From assembly GCA_016748015.1 (NCBI GenBank), contig JAAOMT010000135.1:571960-635959 (forward strand): 64,000 nt of DNA. Direction: 5' to 3'. Origin of the DNA: Geosiphon pyriformis (Eukaryota; Glomeromycota; Glomeromycetes; Archaeosporales; Geosiphonaceae). Of the stretch, positions 1 to 11,820 are shown in pieces. The position numbers were made by a program, and so were the translations under genes. The notes beneath the pieces were generated by a model that saw nothing but the letters and a program-made list of their open reading frames with translations, was not told the DNA's origin and did no database searches. The stretch's first letter is position 1, and every line of letters starts with the position of its first letter.

Positions 1-597
1 CTAGTAATTCTGCTTTCTTTTGTTTACTTTGAAATAGTAGTCATTCAAATGTTAATGTTGCATGTAATGTGGACATGCCTGTTGATGAGATGTTGATGGT
101 GTTTTTGGGTGTATAGTAGTATAATGGGTTTGTTGGTGATTCAACTCTGGTTTTCTTCCAAGTGAGTGGTTGTATTTGTTTTAGTGTTACTGCTGGTGTT
201 TGCAATCTTCCTTTGCCTTTATCTGCGTAAGTAATAGGGAATTGTTGTTGTATGTATCTTTCAATGATTTGATTGATTTCCCTAATGATTTGTGTGAAAC
301 TGTAGTTTCTTGGTAAGCTGGTATGTTGAAATAATTCTGTATAAAAATTTTTCCTTGTAAATTCAATGTTAACTGTTCCTCTTAAGCAGTCTGTAATTTT
401 ATTGTTAATGTAGAAGTTAAAGACAGATTCTGCTGAGAAGTGGTTATTGTTTAGTCCTAATTGTTGGCTATACTGTTAGAATAAGGATTTAGTGAATCCT
501 AAATGGTTTGCTTCTATGTTTTCTGATTCTGCCACTTTTGGATAATTGCTGTTGGTGCTGGTTCTTTGTAGGATTATACCTTACAGAAAGCACCAAA
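1..597 (-). pseudogene. gag fragment of LTR retrotransposon L (entering from left edge)
   Basis: Read on the minus strand, the stretch below about position 470 is a continuous frame of roughly 140 codons that looks like a retrotransposon gag. It carries a segment reading FYINNKITDCLRGTVNIEF and later a QTPAVTLKQIQPLTWKKTRV-type proline/glutamine segment that I associate from memory with gag proteins of Glomeromycotina LTR elements. A TAA near 470 (probably from CAA) and a TGA near 47 interrupt it. It lies directly inside the LTR at 598-1422, where the first gag codons belong. The rest of the element is outside the window. No structural domain was verified; the assignment rests on position and sequence character. 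Confidence 0.6.
591..597 (-). other. primer-binding site of element L
   Basis: Directly downstream of the LTR on the minus strand the sequence is TT followed by TGGTGCTTTC. TGG is the complement of the CCA end of a tRNA. The first seven bases of this site are the same as in Ty3-1. The priming tRNA was not identified. Confidence 0.5.
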
Positions 598-1422
598 TAT
601 TACAGGTGATTATTTGGGGTCTCAAATCAAATAACAAATCTGTAACTTGGTGCTTGGTTGGTATTCTGATATCTGAAGGTTTTGTTGTGGAGTCTTTTGT
701 ATAATGGACAGAGATTTAATTGATGGTTTTATCTGTAGCTTTCCAAAACTGCAGTTTTGTTAAATTTCTTTTTCAGTATGGTGGCCAATAATCCTCCTAA
801 TAAGCTATTCTCAAATCTATGAGTGTTCTACTCTTGTTTCATAGGTCTTTTACCAGTTCCTATGACATTTGTATTTCAGTGCTTAATTCTTAATCAATTT
901 AGTAAAACCCAAAGAAATAACAAAAAAAAATAAAAGAAAAAAATAGAAAAAGATAAAGAGATAGACAAAAGCAATTGCAAGTTAGTATTCCATTAATAGC
1001 CATGATCAAGAGCTATTGTTCCAGTATGGTTTAAATATCAATTACTATCAACATAAAGTGTTGATAGTGAAGAGTGGATTGAGATAGTAAATGATTATTT
1101 ATTTGATATTTGTGAATGGAAGGTTTCTAACTAATAAATTCTGTCTTTTCTACCTCTAGCACTACTGCTATATATACATAATTGAAATTTCTCAATTTTT
1201 CAATTCTTTATACCAGAAATCTTAGAATTTCTGGAATTCTGTAATTCCTCTTGAAAGGAATCCTGGAATTCTGAAATCCTGTGATTCCTTGTACAAGAAT
1301 TCTGAAATTCCTGGAATCCTGTAGTTTCTCTTGAAAAGAATCCTGGAATTCCACATTTACTATGGCTACTTCTGATTGGCTAATTTATATGCTAATATAC
1401 TCCCTATGTTCTATAAGTAACA
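598..1422 (-). mobile_element. 5' LTR of retrotransposon L
   Basis: The segment is bounded by TATTAC at its left end (a decayed TGTTAC) and GTAACA at its right end, matching the TGTTAC...GTAACA ends of the other LTRs here. Just inside it (591-597) the minus strand reads TTTGGTGCTTTC, the same primer-binding-site context as in Ty3-1. Its body sequence is unlike the 970-bp LTR family, so it is a second family of about 825 bp. A TATATATA stretch near 1170-1180 is a plausible promoter element. Its right boundary interrupts the RT frame of LINE-A right after the codons for SVLK, so the element inserted into that LINE. The other LTR is off the window, so the target duplication cannot be checked. 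Confidence 0.7.
1191..1355. repeat. palindrome-rich short repeats inside LTR-L
   Basis: Repeated GGAATTC/GAATTCC-type motifs and CCTGGAAT/ATTCCTGG cores recur about every 15-30 bp. Two related blocks of about 45 bp, each with CTTGAAAGGAATCCTGGAATT or a close variant, flank a shorter block with TTGTACAAG. The region could fold into stems in RNA. It lies on the promoter side of the LTR. Confidence 0.55.
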
Positions 1423-2600
1423 ATGCTCTTTAGCACAGAGAAATTATTACCACAAAGAATATCAAACACACTGCATGCCAACAAAATCTTATCAGAAAAT
1501 ATTTTAGAGAGAATCTTACAAGCAGTCTCAATCAAAGCTATCAGTTTAGTATTGGTTAGAACATCCTTTCATTCATAAGGCTTAGGAATTATTAACACCC
1601 AAGCTTCTTTTTAAATTTGGGATACAAATTCATGAACCAAACAGAGATTCAAGAAATCCAACAGCATATCAAGCACAGAACCATTGCAATGTTTCCAAAA
1701 TTCATTTATAATACCAGACAAACCAGCTGCTTTATTATTTGGCAGATTTTTGATCATGCATACCAAATCATCATAGCTAATAGCATTTATTACTTCAGAA
1801 AAAGCATTATTATTAACATAATCCAATGGCAGATATTGATACTACTACAAATCAGGAATATTATATAACACCACTCTTTTCCTTGTCCAACTTTCCATAA
1901 TTTTGTCAACATTATTCTTAACATCAACTGGATTCACAATTAAACTACTATCAGAAACCAGGTGGTCCAACACTATTTTCTGAAAAAGGTGTTTCAAAAT
2001 GCTATAGATCATAAGGCCTTTGTCGACTGTAAAACTCTCTATTTATTTCTCAATAACAGACCTAATGTTTGACTCCTTAGCACATAGGAACTTGGCCAGC
2101 TTGGATGCATAATAAGACTTTCTTATACCAAAGAGAGCAGAATATATATAATCAGAATCTGCACCAGAGCTCACAAGAACCTAAATGATAGATGTCTTGT
2201 CAGTATTCAAAAAGTCCCAATATTTCAAAAAGGAGACAAACCTGTCAGACATTACCTTATAAGAAGTCTTAGCCAACCTTGAAACCAAAACTTCTAGTTT
2301 GTAAAACCTAGATAATTTCTTGGTGAACACTTTATTATAGCCCTTAAACCATTTTTTTTTGAAAACACCATTGGCTGAAAGAAACATCACTTTGCAAACA
2401 GTGTTTTACATAGCATCTAGATCTAAAAACTTCTTAGATGTAACAAACTCATCAGAAAACATAGCAGTATTGGTCACTATAGCATTAGTAAACTCATCCC
2501 ATATCACCTTATTAGCACTTTTGATGTCAAACTTCTAACAATTTCTGTTCACCTGTTTTTGAAGAGAGTTTAACTGCATATCTAAAAGTCCACCCAAACC
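1423..2600 (-). pseudogene. LINE-A ORF2, RT linker and N-terminal RT part
   Basis: The 1611-1826 segment encodes NLPNNKAAGLSGIINEFWKHC, which matches the NLPDGKAAGLFGISNEMWKHC block of LINE-G, the N-terminal fingers region of the LINE RT. The 2181-2390 segment (FKKKWFKGYNKVFTKKLSRF) matches the linker before RT in LINE-H. From 1600 down to 1423 the frame continues through TNT...ALIETACK-like codons and NNFSVLK and is then cut by the LTR. Stops occur between the readable parts. The RT active-site region is absent. Confidence 0.75.
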
Positions 2601-3291
2601 CACAGACACAGAGACAGCACAATGATCAATGTCAAAGTGCTTACTAACATTCAGTACATTACAGTATAGAATTGTATTAACCAAATTCAAAGAAATAAAA
2701 ACATAATCAATTGTCTTAGTAAACCTTCTGGAGTTTTTTCACATAGGCATTTTGGCCACTAAGCTTCCAATTAAGAAATTAACTAGTTCCAAACTAAAGC
2801 ACTTTTTAAAACTTGCACATTTGTGAGAACCGTTTTCATTAAAATTGCCTTTAAGAATGAGAAAAAAAGACTTATTTGTAGCTTTGACAATAAAAGAGTT
2901 GATATTACCAGCTTGAGAGAATCAAACTGTAGAAAAAACACCAACATAAAGTCCCAGAATCAAAACAAAGATTTATTTTTGAAGAGTAACTTGATAGAAA
3001 GGAGCCAATTAGGTACCTCAAAAACCTTATACACATATTTTGTCAAAGAATTGTTCATAACCACAACAACACCCAAACCCAAGTAGTCAAAGTTCAAACC
3101 CAAAGTAAACACTTGGACATCACTAAATTTGTTAACAATCTATGAACAGATCTTTTCTTTCAGCTTTGTTTTTGTAAAAATTGAAACCAGATTGTTTATG
3201 TTTTTATGCCAATACATAATATCTTCTTGTTTAGCTGGATTGTTTATACCTTTAACATTACATATGGCAATCTTTCAAACTAAACTGGTTA
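2560..3291 (-). pseudogene. LINE-A ORF2, EEP endonuclease part
   Basis: By comparison with LINE-G and LINE-B this stretch encodes the endonuclease/exonuclease/phosphatase domain that nicks target DNA for LINE insertion. The start near 3275 reads like the CNV(R/K)G segment that opens EEP domains. The frame is broken by several stops, so it is a remnant. The junction with ORF1 shows CAATAA where LINE-B and LINE-G have CAATGA, a decayed version of their stop/start overlap. Confidence 0.6.
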
Positions 3292-5111
3292 TTGAGAAGG
3301 AAGTTTGAAAAATGCACCACCAGTTAGGATTGAGCCATTAACTTTCACTGTTAAACTTAGAACCAAAGCAAAAAGTCCTTTCAGCATGTTTTCTAGTCTC
3401 TTTATTTTAAGAGAGACAAAATAATCCAAATTCACAACAGTTTTACCACCTGTGGTTCCACCCAAACTCTCTTTCATCACTACATTACCTACTTGATTCT
3501 GTAATAGGGGAATCATTAGCAGTTAACATTTAGAGCTAGGCTGAAAAACTGCCAGTACAAGTGAATCCAACCTTTTAGCCAACTTACTAATTTGTTCCAT
3601 GAGGCTGACAAGACTACTCTCTAAAACATTAAACCTTTTTTCAATGTCTTTAGCATCAGGAAGAATAGGTTTTATCTCCAAAGAGGAGCCAGAATTGACT
3701 GAACCATTTTGCACAAGAAAAGAAGAAAACAAAAATTCACCAGTTATTTTTGCCCAAAAAACACCACCAAAAGTGACAGGACAAGTAACAGGAGCCGAAT
3801 GTTTGGCATAGATAGTAGCCAGTCTACTTTTATTCACATCTAAAAGTGCTCTATAAGAAGATTTTTCAGAAGAGAAATTCTCACCCACAAAACAGTTCAA
3901 TAAAATATAATTCATATTTTCACACTTAACATATCTAGAAACACCCAAACAAGACCAATGCAGATTCACATCCCTCAAAACGTCTATAGTGGCATCTAAA
4001 AATTGAGCTAATTCAAAATAAACAACAGCACATCTGGTTCAAGTATATGTAACAGGATAACAATTGATCACACATGTTTTTTCACTCATTGAACCAATAA
4101 AATCCCAAATGTTGTAAGCATTTGTTCTTATTGGTAAAGTATAAAGCAATGTCTTATGATAATCTTTTATGTTTCATGTTTTTTTGTCCAGATCTGATCT
4201 GGCCACACACACTGCATCTTTCCCAATTAGGATAAACCATCTGGCTGCAACCAAATCAGCCTGGTTTAATTGGTCAAACTTAACCACAGTCTTTTGCCAT
4301 AATTTCACCAATTGTATTTTAATTGACTTAATCATACCAAATTCAGAAAACACAGTGTACATAGTCTTAGCTAATGTTCCAACTGGAATTTTTTTTACCA
4401 CCACAGTCTGATCTAAATGACTAGTTGATTTCTTGAGATTAGTGTTTACCAAAATATTTGCTGCTTTTGCCTTTTTTGTAGTCTGTACCAAACTAGATTC
4501 AGAAGTAAAAAAAACATGGATGATCTCTGAGAATTTTGAGGAAGTAAAAGCCTTTCCAAAACCATTAACTTTTGAGAACAATTTTCTGATTACCACCAGC
4601 TTTTCCTGAGAAGATTTTCCAGCCATCTTATCCAGCTTAATATTCATAACAAAAGATTTTCAAACAAAAACATTGGCTAAATTCTTCAAAGGAAGAAAAA
4701 AATGTTGTCATCATCAACATCATCCAAAAAGTTGATTTTTCTTAATGACATACTCAGAACTTTCTTGGTTATCAATCTCAGACCCTTTGGTATTTGGTTA
4801 GAATTACCTTTTATAAATACATTCTTCTTACCATAATCCATACTAGTTTCTTCTATTAAACACTCTTCTTTCATATTAATACTATTAGAATTAATGATAT
4901 CATTAGCTTCAGAATCCCAAAAACTATCAACAGTTTTTTTAGACAAGACCAGTTCACTAGTAGCATTATCTTTCAAAACACCACCTTTTCTCTTTTTTCT
5001 AAAAGCAATATCCTTTTCAACATTCTTTTCACTAATAACAGGACCAAAGTCTTTAACAGATTTCTTTATCACAACAATACTATAGCCAACAGTGATTTCA
5101 TAATCAAGCAA
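3289..5111 (-). pseudogene. LINE-A ORF1 (RNA-binding gag-like protein), broken
   Basis: Three readable pieces (5111-4686, 4647-4174, 3978-3289) align in order with ORF1 of LINE-G and LINE-H. The first is a Lys/Ser-rich N-terminus. The second contains an RRM-like fold: TVVVKKIPVGTL as the RNP2-like strand and KTVVKFDQL as the RNP1-like strand. The third holds a decayed zinc knuckle (CENMNYILLNC against CKKCGHFGHLALEC in LINE-G) and a C-terminal Leu-rich, possibly coiled-coil segment. The protein would bind the LINE RNA. Breaks are in-frame stops and indels. Confidence 0.7.
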
Positions 5112-5216
5112 AAAAGGTTTGGATTTATTGTATTGAATTGTAAAAAACTTTTTTTAGAAAAAAACTTTTGACTCTTTTTTTGGGAATTTTGGATGAAGGA
5201 AAGAAAGAAGTTTTTT

Positions 5217-5950
5217 TATATTGGTTTAGTTTTTTAATTAAGAACACAATTTATTTTTTAAAAAAAATTTTTAAAAAAGATATTTGTTTTGATAAAAAAA
5301 TAAATAAAAATGATTTTATAATTATTTTATAATTATTATTATTATTTTATTAATATTTTATGAGTGATTATAATTTTTTTATTATTATTATTTAAAATAT
5401 TAAAAAAAATTATTATATTTTTAATTAAGTTTGTTTTAAATATTTTTAATTTAAAACTGTTTTAATATTTTTTATTTTTATATTTAATATTGGTTTAATT
5501 TAATTTATTTTTATTTATAAAATTATATTTATTATCAAATACTATTAACTTATTTAAAACTATATTATTATTATTAAAATTTTTAATTTTTATTAAGTTT
5601 TTTATTTAATAATTTTAATTTTTTTATTAAACATATTTAAACCAAAGCTGTAAATAGTTATTATTTCTAAACAAAAAAATTAGAAAGTAAAATATATAAA
5701 CAAGTAAAAACAAAAACTTTTTTAAAAAACCTTTTTTTTTGGGTTTTTTGGAATAAATAAAAGAAAAAGTTCTTTTGAATTATTTTAATTGAATTTTTAA
5801 AATTATAAAATTAACTAAAATAATATGTTTTGTTGTTTTAATTTATACATAATTTACTTGCTATTTTATGAATTTATTTGTAGTTATTTTGATATTTAAA
5901 ACAATAAAATATTTTATGTAATATTATACAAATTATTAAATTATATTTAT
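5217..5950. other. AT-rich spacer, with a possible old LINE 5' end near 5650-5785
   Basis: Almost pure A/T homopolymer-rich sequence with no credible gene. On the minus strand 5785 down to about 5710 reads AGAACTTTTTCTTTTATTTATTCC followed by A/C-rich tracts, resembling the 5' leader of LINE-A/G/H. It may be the start of an older minus-strand LINE into which LINE-A inserted. This is weak evidence. Confidence 0.4.
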
Positions 5951-6321
5951 ATATGTATATTAAAATAGAAAATTCCGATTGGTTGTTTAAGACTGAGTAG
6001 ACTGCAAATATAAAAATACATAATGGCTCATTATCTTGAAGCCCCCTATTTCTTTTCTCTTGTTCCCAAAAAAAAACTCACAACTAAACCGACTCTTAAG
6101 TCTTTACAACTTCATTTTCTTTGTCGTCTTAAGCTATTTAACACAGCGATCGAAGACTTCAAACGAGTCATTATTGTTTTTAATTAGTACTTGTCATAGT
6201 TAAGCAGATATTTCGCCGCGCAAAAGTAGTATTCTTGTTGTACACCTTTCGCCTGTTAATCATAAATCTGAAAATAAACCACATTTCACTGTAAAAGATT
6301 GTTTTAAAATTGTGGGATCAA
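5951..6321 (+). promoter_or_regulatory. RNA14 upstream region and 5' UTR
   Basis: Base composition changes abruptly from AT-desert to mixed sequence here. An inverted CCAAT box (CCGATTGGTTG, core 5978-5982) lies about 340 bp upstream of the start codon, followed by a pyrimidine-rich stretch (about 6050-6070, TTTCTCTTGTTCCC), a common setting for fungal transcription starts. The 5' UTR has no long upstream frame that I can support. The exact transcription start is unknown. Confidence 0.5.
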
Positions 6322-9300
6322 ATGGATCACTCACCAAACATTGCAATCACAAAAGAGGGGTCTGTCCCCATTGGTGGTGTAGGTGCTTGGTACCGAAACA
6401 CCCATGAATCTCCCATCCCGAACAATTCCCACGCTTTACCTAGTAGGGAAGCGTCTGAAATTGTTGGCGATGCTAAATCTTATTATAATAATGGTAGCAA
6501 TAACCAATCAAAGATGGACGCAAAGCAAGAATCAACCGCCTATTCATCTAAATATAAATTTTCAAATATTCCCTCTGTTACTAGCAACATATCAACAGAA
6601 ATTTCAGGAAATTTATTGAACGAAAGATTGGTTCAAAATAGTAATAAGAGTGATATGGTGAATAGTGATCATCAAGGAGCAGGATCATTATTCACTACAG
6701 CTACAGCAAATTCTAACATTGCTCAAGCATCAAATCTCCCTAATGGTTCTTCATCATTTGAAAGTCAATCGCTCGCTTCAGAAGGAGGATCTACCCAACA
6801 CTCGATAGGGAATGACCTTCAAAAATCATCATCACAATCTTCCGGCGCTGCCGAACCTGCTTTATCATGGCAGATACCACCTAGTGCTTTAACTCCCAAG
6901 AAAGTCAAGCATGAGAAAGTTGAAAAGATGGAACAGCGTATATCGGAAAATGAATTTGACGTCGAAGCTTGGATTAATTTGCTGAATGAGTTGCAGACAA
7001 AGGCTGAAGTAGAAAAGGTCCGAGAAACCTTTGAACGATTCCTAAAGCTCTTCCCGTCAGCGGTAAGTCACGAAGCTATAACAATCATAAGAGCTTTTTC
7101 TTAATAAAACAAACAAATGATGAAAGAATTAATTAGTTGGATTTTCGATACGATTCTATAATGAATTTTCTTCGAGAAACGCTTCAATGAGAAAATAAGC
7201 CTTTTGGCTGAAATTGTTCGATTTATTGTTTTAGGATGAGAATGCAAAATGGGAAATTTGAAGAATTATGGAAAAATCTGTTATTCTTATGATGTGCCAT
7301 CTTAATGATCGAGGAGTTGTCTTTAAATGCTTCTCCTTTGTTTAGTATTGATCTTTGATGCTATTATTTTCGTTCTGCAATCATTTTTAGTCACGACAAT
7401 GGATTCAATATGCCGAATTCGAGCTCAAGCATAATAATTACGAACAAGTAGAAGAGATTTTTAAGCGTTGTTTACGCCCTGTACTCTCGGTTGATTTATG
7501 GAAATATTATCTGAATTATGTTCGTCGCAAGAACGTTGGTGAAAAGACAACCGCTCCAATTGCATCTTTTGCTAGGAAAACAATCGAACAAGCGTATGAA
7601 TTTGTTCTTAATCACATTGGAATCGATATGGTCTCTGGAAGTCTTTGGGGGGATTACCTTTTCTTTCTGAAAACTCTTGAAGCGACTAGCTTATGGGAAG
7701 AACAACAGAAGATGGACCAGATGAGAAAGGCATTCAAAACAGCAATATGCATACCAATACACAATGTCGAGCATATTTGGAAAGAATACGACATCTTTGA
7801 AAACGGGCTGAACAAAGTCACCGTATGTTTTAAGGCGATGATTGTATTAAATTCTCGCTAATTTAATGTTTCTTTGTATCTTACATAATATATTATCTTG
7901 TTGATTTTATCAAAGGCTAAAAAGTTTCTACAAGAGCGATCTGCATCTTATATGACTGCGCGTACCGCTCTAAGAGAACTTAGGGGCTTTATGGAAGAAA
8001 TAAATAGAAATGTTATCCCTGTACCACCAAAATGGGAAAGAGCTGAACTGCAGCAGGTGGATTTTATTAGCAGATTAGGTTATTTTTAATATCGTAATAT
8101 CAATTATCTAAAACATCCTTTATTTGTAGTTGGATGCTTGGAAACGATGGATAGCCTGGGAAAAAACCAATCCTTTAGCTTTCGAAGACAGAACACAATT
8201 AGCCCAAAGAGTAATATATGCGTACAAACAAGCTATGATGTACATGCGTCATTATCCAGAGATTTGGTAATTTATACTATTCAACCATTGAATTAATCCA
8301 TTTTATAATTGATAAAAGATAAGTTTCAATAAAACAATATGCCCATGAATAATTATTAGGTTTGAGGCTTCTAATTACTGGGTAGAGCTCGGAAAGGAAG
8401 AAGATGCAGCAAACTTGTTAAAGAGTGCAATGGAATGTCTACCCACCAGGTTTGGTTCTTTTTGTTAATTTCAAATTTTTATTCATAAATTTTTCTTTAA
8501 GATAAATTCCATTATTCCATATCCCACCAGTTTCCTAGTACACTTCGCTTATGCGGAGCTTCAAGAGCACCGCAAGCTCTACCCACAAGCACGCGAGTCA
8601 CTTGAAACATTGATCAAAAATCTCACAGGGCAAATCCAATGCATTGAGCAATCCGCTAAAGATGAAATCGAATTATTAATGAGACAATCGGTTGAGAGTT
8701 CACCCGAAGAAAGTGGAGGCCAAATACCAATCCAACTGGATGGTGAAATGCGTGAGCAATTAAGAATCAGGGAAAAAGAAAGAGAAAAGGATCGCGGAAG
8801 AATTGAAGAGAGAAAGCAGCGTCAAGTTGAAGAAATTGCTTGTGGTTGCTCGATGGTGTGGATTATGTTGATGCGTTATGCAAGACGTGAAGAGGTAGGG
8901 TTGTTAACCTTGCATTTTGACTTAAGTTCTTTATAACTACCAATATTCAATCCCCCTGTTTTTTCAGGGGGTGGAAGTTGCACGAAATATATTTACTAAA
9001 GCCCGGAAGTTCCCTTATTTGACCTACCATGTGTTCGTCTCAGCAGGTAAAAATTATAAACTTTAAAATGTTTTATCATTGGATTTAAGATTTATCTCTG
9101 AATTAAACCAAAATTTTAATAGCTTTGATGGAGTACTATTTTACCAAAGATCCCAAAATTGCAGGCAAAATTTTTGATTTGGGTCACAAAACATTCGGGG
9201 ACAATTCTGAATATGTGATTCAATATCTCGATTTTTTGATAGGGCTGAATGACAACCAAAGTGAGTTGATTCTTTAAAATATTATACTATGTAAACCCAT

Positions 9301-11096
9301 CTTTGAACTAATTCAAAAAATTTTCATAGATGCTTTAGCTGTGTTTCAAAAAACATTAAAGGGAATGCCACCTGAAAAAGCGAAAATTATTTGGGACAAG
9401 TATTCACATTACTTGAGCCATTTTGCCGACCTTGAAACGTTACGAAAGCTTGATGAGAAAAGAGCTAAGAAATATCCCGATGGTATTTCTTATTTTCATT
9501 TGCATTACTAAACTTAAAACAAAAGAACACTACATTAATAATTTACCCAATTTCAATTAGAAACTCCATTGGGACGATTTGCGCAGCGCTGTAGTTATTT
9601 AAATATAAATATTATTTCTCAAAGAGAGATTGGTGCAAAACGTAAGTTATTAATGAAACTAATTCATTAAGCATGTACGACGATAGTTTATCAGGTTCCA
9701 ATCTAATGTATAAATTTTTATCCATTTATCTGAATTTTTAGCAGGACCACCTGATAGATCTGTCTCACCACCTGAAGCAAATCGTCCAACTAAGGCTCAT
9801 GAAGAAGAGCAAGATTTTCATGCAGCCAAACGTGCGTTGTTGAATTCTGTTCAGCCAGAAAAGTATCCTCGTCCTGATTTTCGTCAATGGGTTCAATATA
9901 AACCGACCCCGGAGCAATTACGTCGACCAACTTTCCCACCTGTTAATCCTGGACAAGGTTCAATTCCACCTGTTGAAATCGTCACTCAGCCTCTAGGCTT
10001 TCAACCTACTTTAAGTATCCAAACTACTACAACAAAACGTCCAAGTCCTCCCCCATCTGTACCATCTCCTCCTTCCCAAGGCCCACCTCAAGCTGGCCCT
10101 GTGATATGGAAAAGAGGTCTAAATGGGATGTTGTTACCCGATGCTGTCGCTAATTTCCTAGCAGCATTACCCCCCGTGGCATCTTTTCCAGGTATATAGT
10201 AAATTACTATATGATATTTTGTTACAATTCTTCTAATAAAATTTATTTTTATTTTTTCGTAGCTAACGTTGTCCCTTTAAATCCCGTGGATCTTATTGAG
10301 ATACTGCGCACGTCAAATATCCCACCTCCTCCAACTATGATACCTAACGGAGGTATGCTATCTATGCAACCATTACCCCAACATTCTCTTCAGCCACCAC
10401 AAGGGCCACAATCCCGAGAAAACCTATCCAGAGCTGGCAGCCCTGGCAGGGGTGGTCCTGATGGGCGAGTTGGGTTTAACGGCTTAGAAGTTAGGTATGG
10501 TGATGGGCCTAGCCGTGGTTATGATCGTGGGCATGACAATTCTCGAGGTGCATATAGCGGAAACAATTCTGGCCCAGGAGTTGGCCGGGCTCGGCAAGGA
10601 GAATTTTTTGGCAAGCAGAACAGAGTATGTTTACAACGGCTAGAAAGGAAACGTGAATATGGTTAATGGTCCATAATAATCAAAATGACTGGATATTAAT
10701 TTATTTACGAAATTTTCTTTTTAGGGTCCACAACCAACTGCTGGGCGAGGAAGAGCTCACGGTAATAATATTAACAATAATCATAACATAGGTGGAGACC
10801 ACGGATCTCCTTCACATTTTTCAATGGGAAACCCTCACGCTGGAAAGCGACGGCGAAGAGACTTTGACGGAGATGGAGAAGATTTTCAAGGAAAAAGTAA
10901 GTTCAATTGTTGATTCAAGTTTTCTTTTAATTGACATTTGTAAGAAATTTATCTCGATATTTTTATAGGTGGTCCAGGAATTAATCGCGCACCAGATTAC
11001 GATCTCTTTCGTGTAAGACAACAAAAACGTGCTCGTGATGGAGTAATGTACGGCGGTGGTATTGGTCCAGCTGGCGGCGGTGGTGAGAAAAACTAG
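6322..11096 (+). CDS. RNA14: mRNA 3'-end processing protein RNA14 (CstF-77 family), 14 exons
   Basis: This scaffold subunit of nuclear cleavage factor IA works with Rna15, Pcf11 and Clp1 in pre-mRNA cleavage and polyadenylation. Exons: 6322-7062, 7391-7822, 7916-8056, 8130-8266, 8360-8449, 8531-8894, 8968-9046, 9123-9260, 9330-9482, 9561-9641, 9742-10191, 10263-10624, 10725-10896, 10969-11096. All introns are GT-AG and the joined frame of 3468 nt (1155 aa) is open to TAG. Residues 1-195 are a Ser/Asn-rich disordered tail; about 200-785 are HAT repeats (EAWINLLNE, QWIQYAEFE, LWKYYLNYVRR, WIAWEK, YWVELGKEE, IWDKYSHY), including the Suf-type C-terminal half. Then follow a Pro-rich segment (about 825-920), the VNP-like NPVDLIEILR motif that in this family docks Rna15, a Gly/Arg-rich stretch, and the conserved YDLFRVRQQKRARD end. 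The protein is longer than yeast Rna14 (677 aa) because of its tails. No co-oriented neighbour exists. Confidence 0.95.
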
Positions 11097-11820
11097 ACTA
11101 ATGAACGATCAAAAATGTAATTAACTACCCAGTGAAACTCTTAACTGGACTTAATAGTGTTTATATAAATAGAATATTTTATAACAGATAATGTATATAG
11201 CGCTTGATTTGAAACTTTGAATCTGATACTTTACGTCGATGTAATTACTTGTGACTATTATCTTTGACACCCAATTTTATTGGCAAATTTTTCAAATCCA
11301 TTTGCAGTTTATTCAATTTGTTATTCTTGAAAAATTATTATTCCATACAAACAATAAAAAATATGAAATAACTTCATCATTACAATGTTTAATCATGAAC
11401 ATCAATATATTGAAGTTGCATACAAATAATAAAAAGCCAATTGCATTAAAATATATCATGCACACAAAACATTGAAAAAATGAAATTTATGAACATTAAT
11501 GGTTTAGATTTTGCATAAAAATTTGATTAATTGTAATAAAACATATGTATATTTTTGAGTGATTTTTTATTTATAATATTTTAAAATTGTAAAATCACAA
11601 AATTATTAGCTTCAATTCAATTATTTGTATTAAGTTAATTTAAATTAGTTTATTTTTTTATTAATGTAAAAATTTTAATAATATATTCAAAAAGTTTATT
11701 TGTTTTTACTTTAATATTTAATATTATTTATATTATAATTGTAATTTTATATATGTTTATAATTCTTAAATCATATAAATAAAAAGAAATTTTAATGAAT
11801 ACTAAGTTAAAAAAATCTTA
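11097..11820. other. RNA14 3' flank and AT-rich spacer
   Basis: About 200 bp downstream of the stop codon look like a 3' UTR; AATAAA-like strings occur near 11352 and 11427, but the poly(A) site cannot be fixed. From about 11480 the sequence turns into AT-rich DNA with no supported gene. Confidence 0.4.

Larger units (their letters stand above)
1423..5216 (-). mobile_element. LINE-A, truncated at its 3' side by LTR-L
   Basis: This is a non-LTR retrotransposon copy read right to left. Its 5' end near 5216 shares the AACTTCTTTCTTTC/CTCC leader with LINE-G and LINE-H. Then follow ORF1 (5111 to 3289), the EEP endonuclease (about 3275 to 2560), an RT linker (2390-2181) and the start of the RT domain. 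The RT stops at 1423 where the LTR of element L begins, so the catalytic FxDD part, RNase H and the 3' end are missing here and may lie beyond element L. Many in-frame stops and several frameshifts make it non-functional. Confidence 0.85.

Noticed and set aside
7898-8089. Separate small genes within 6.3-11.1 kb
   Set aside because: Each open piece is an exon of RNA14 with a read-through into its intron; all join in frame through GT-AG introns.
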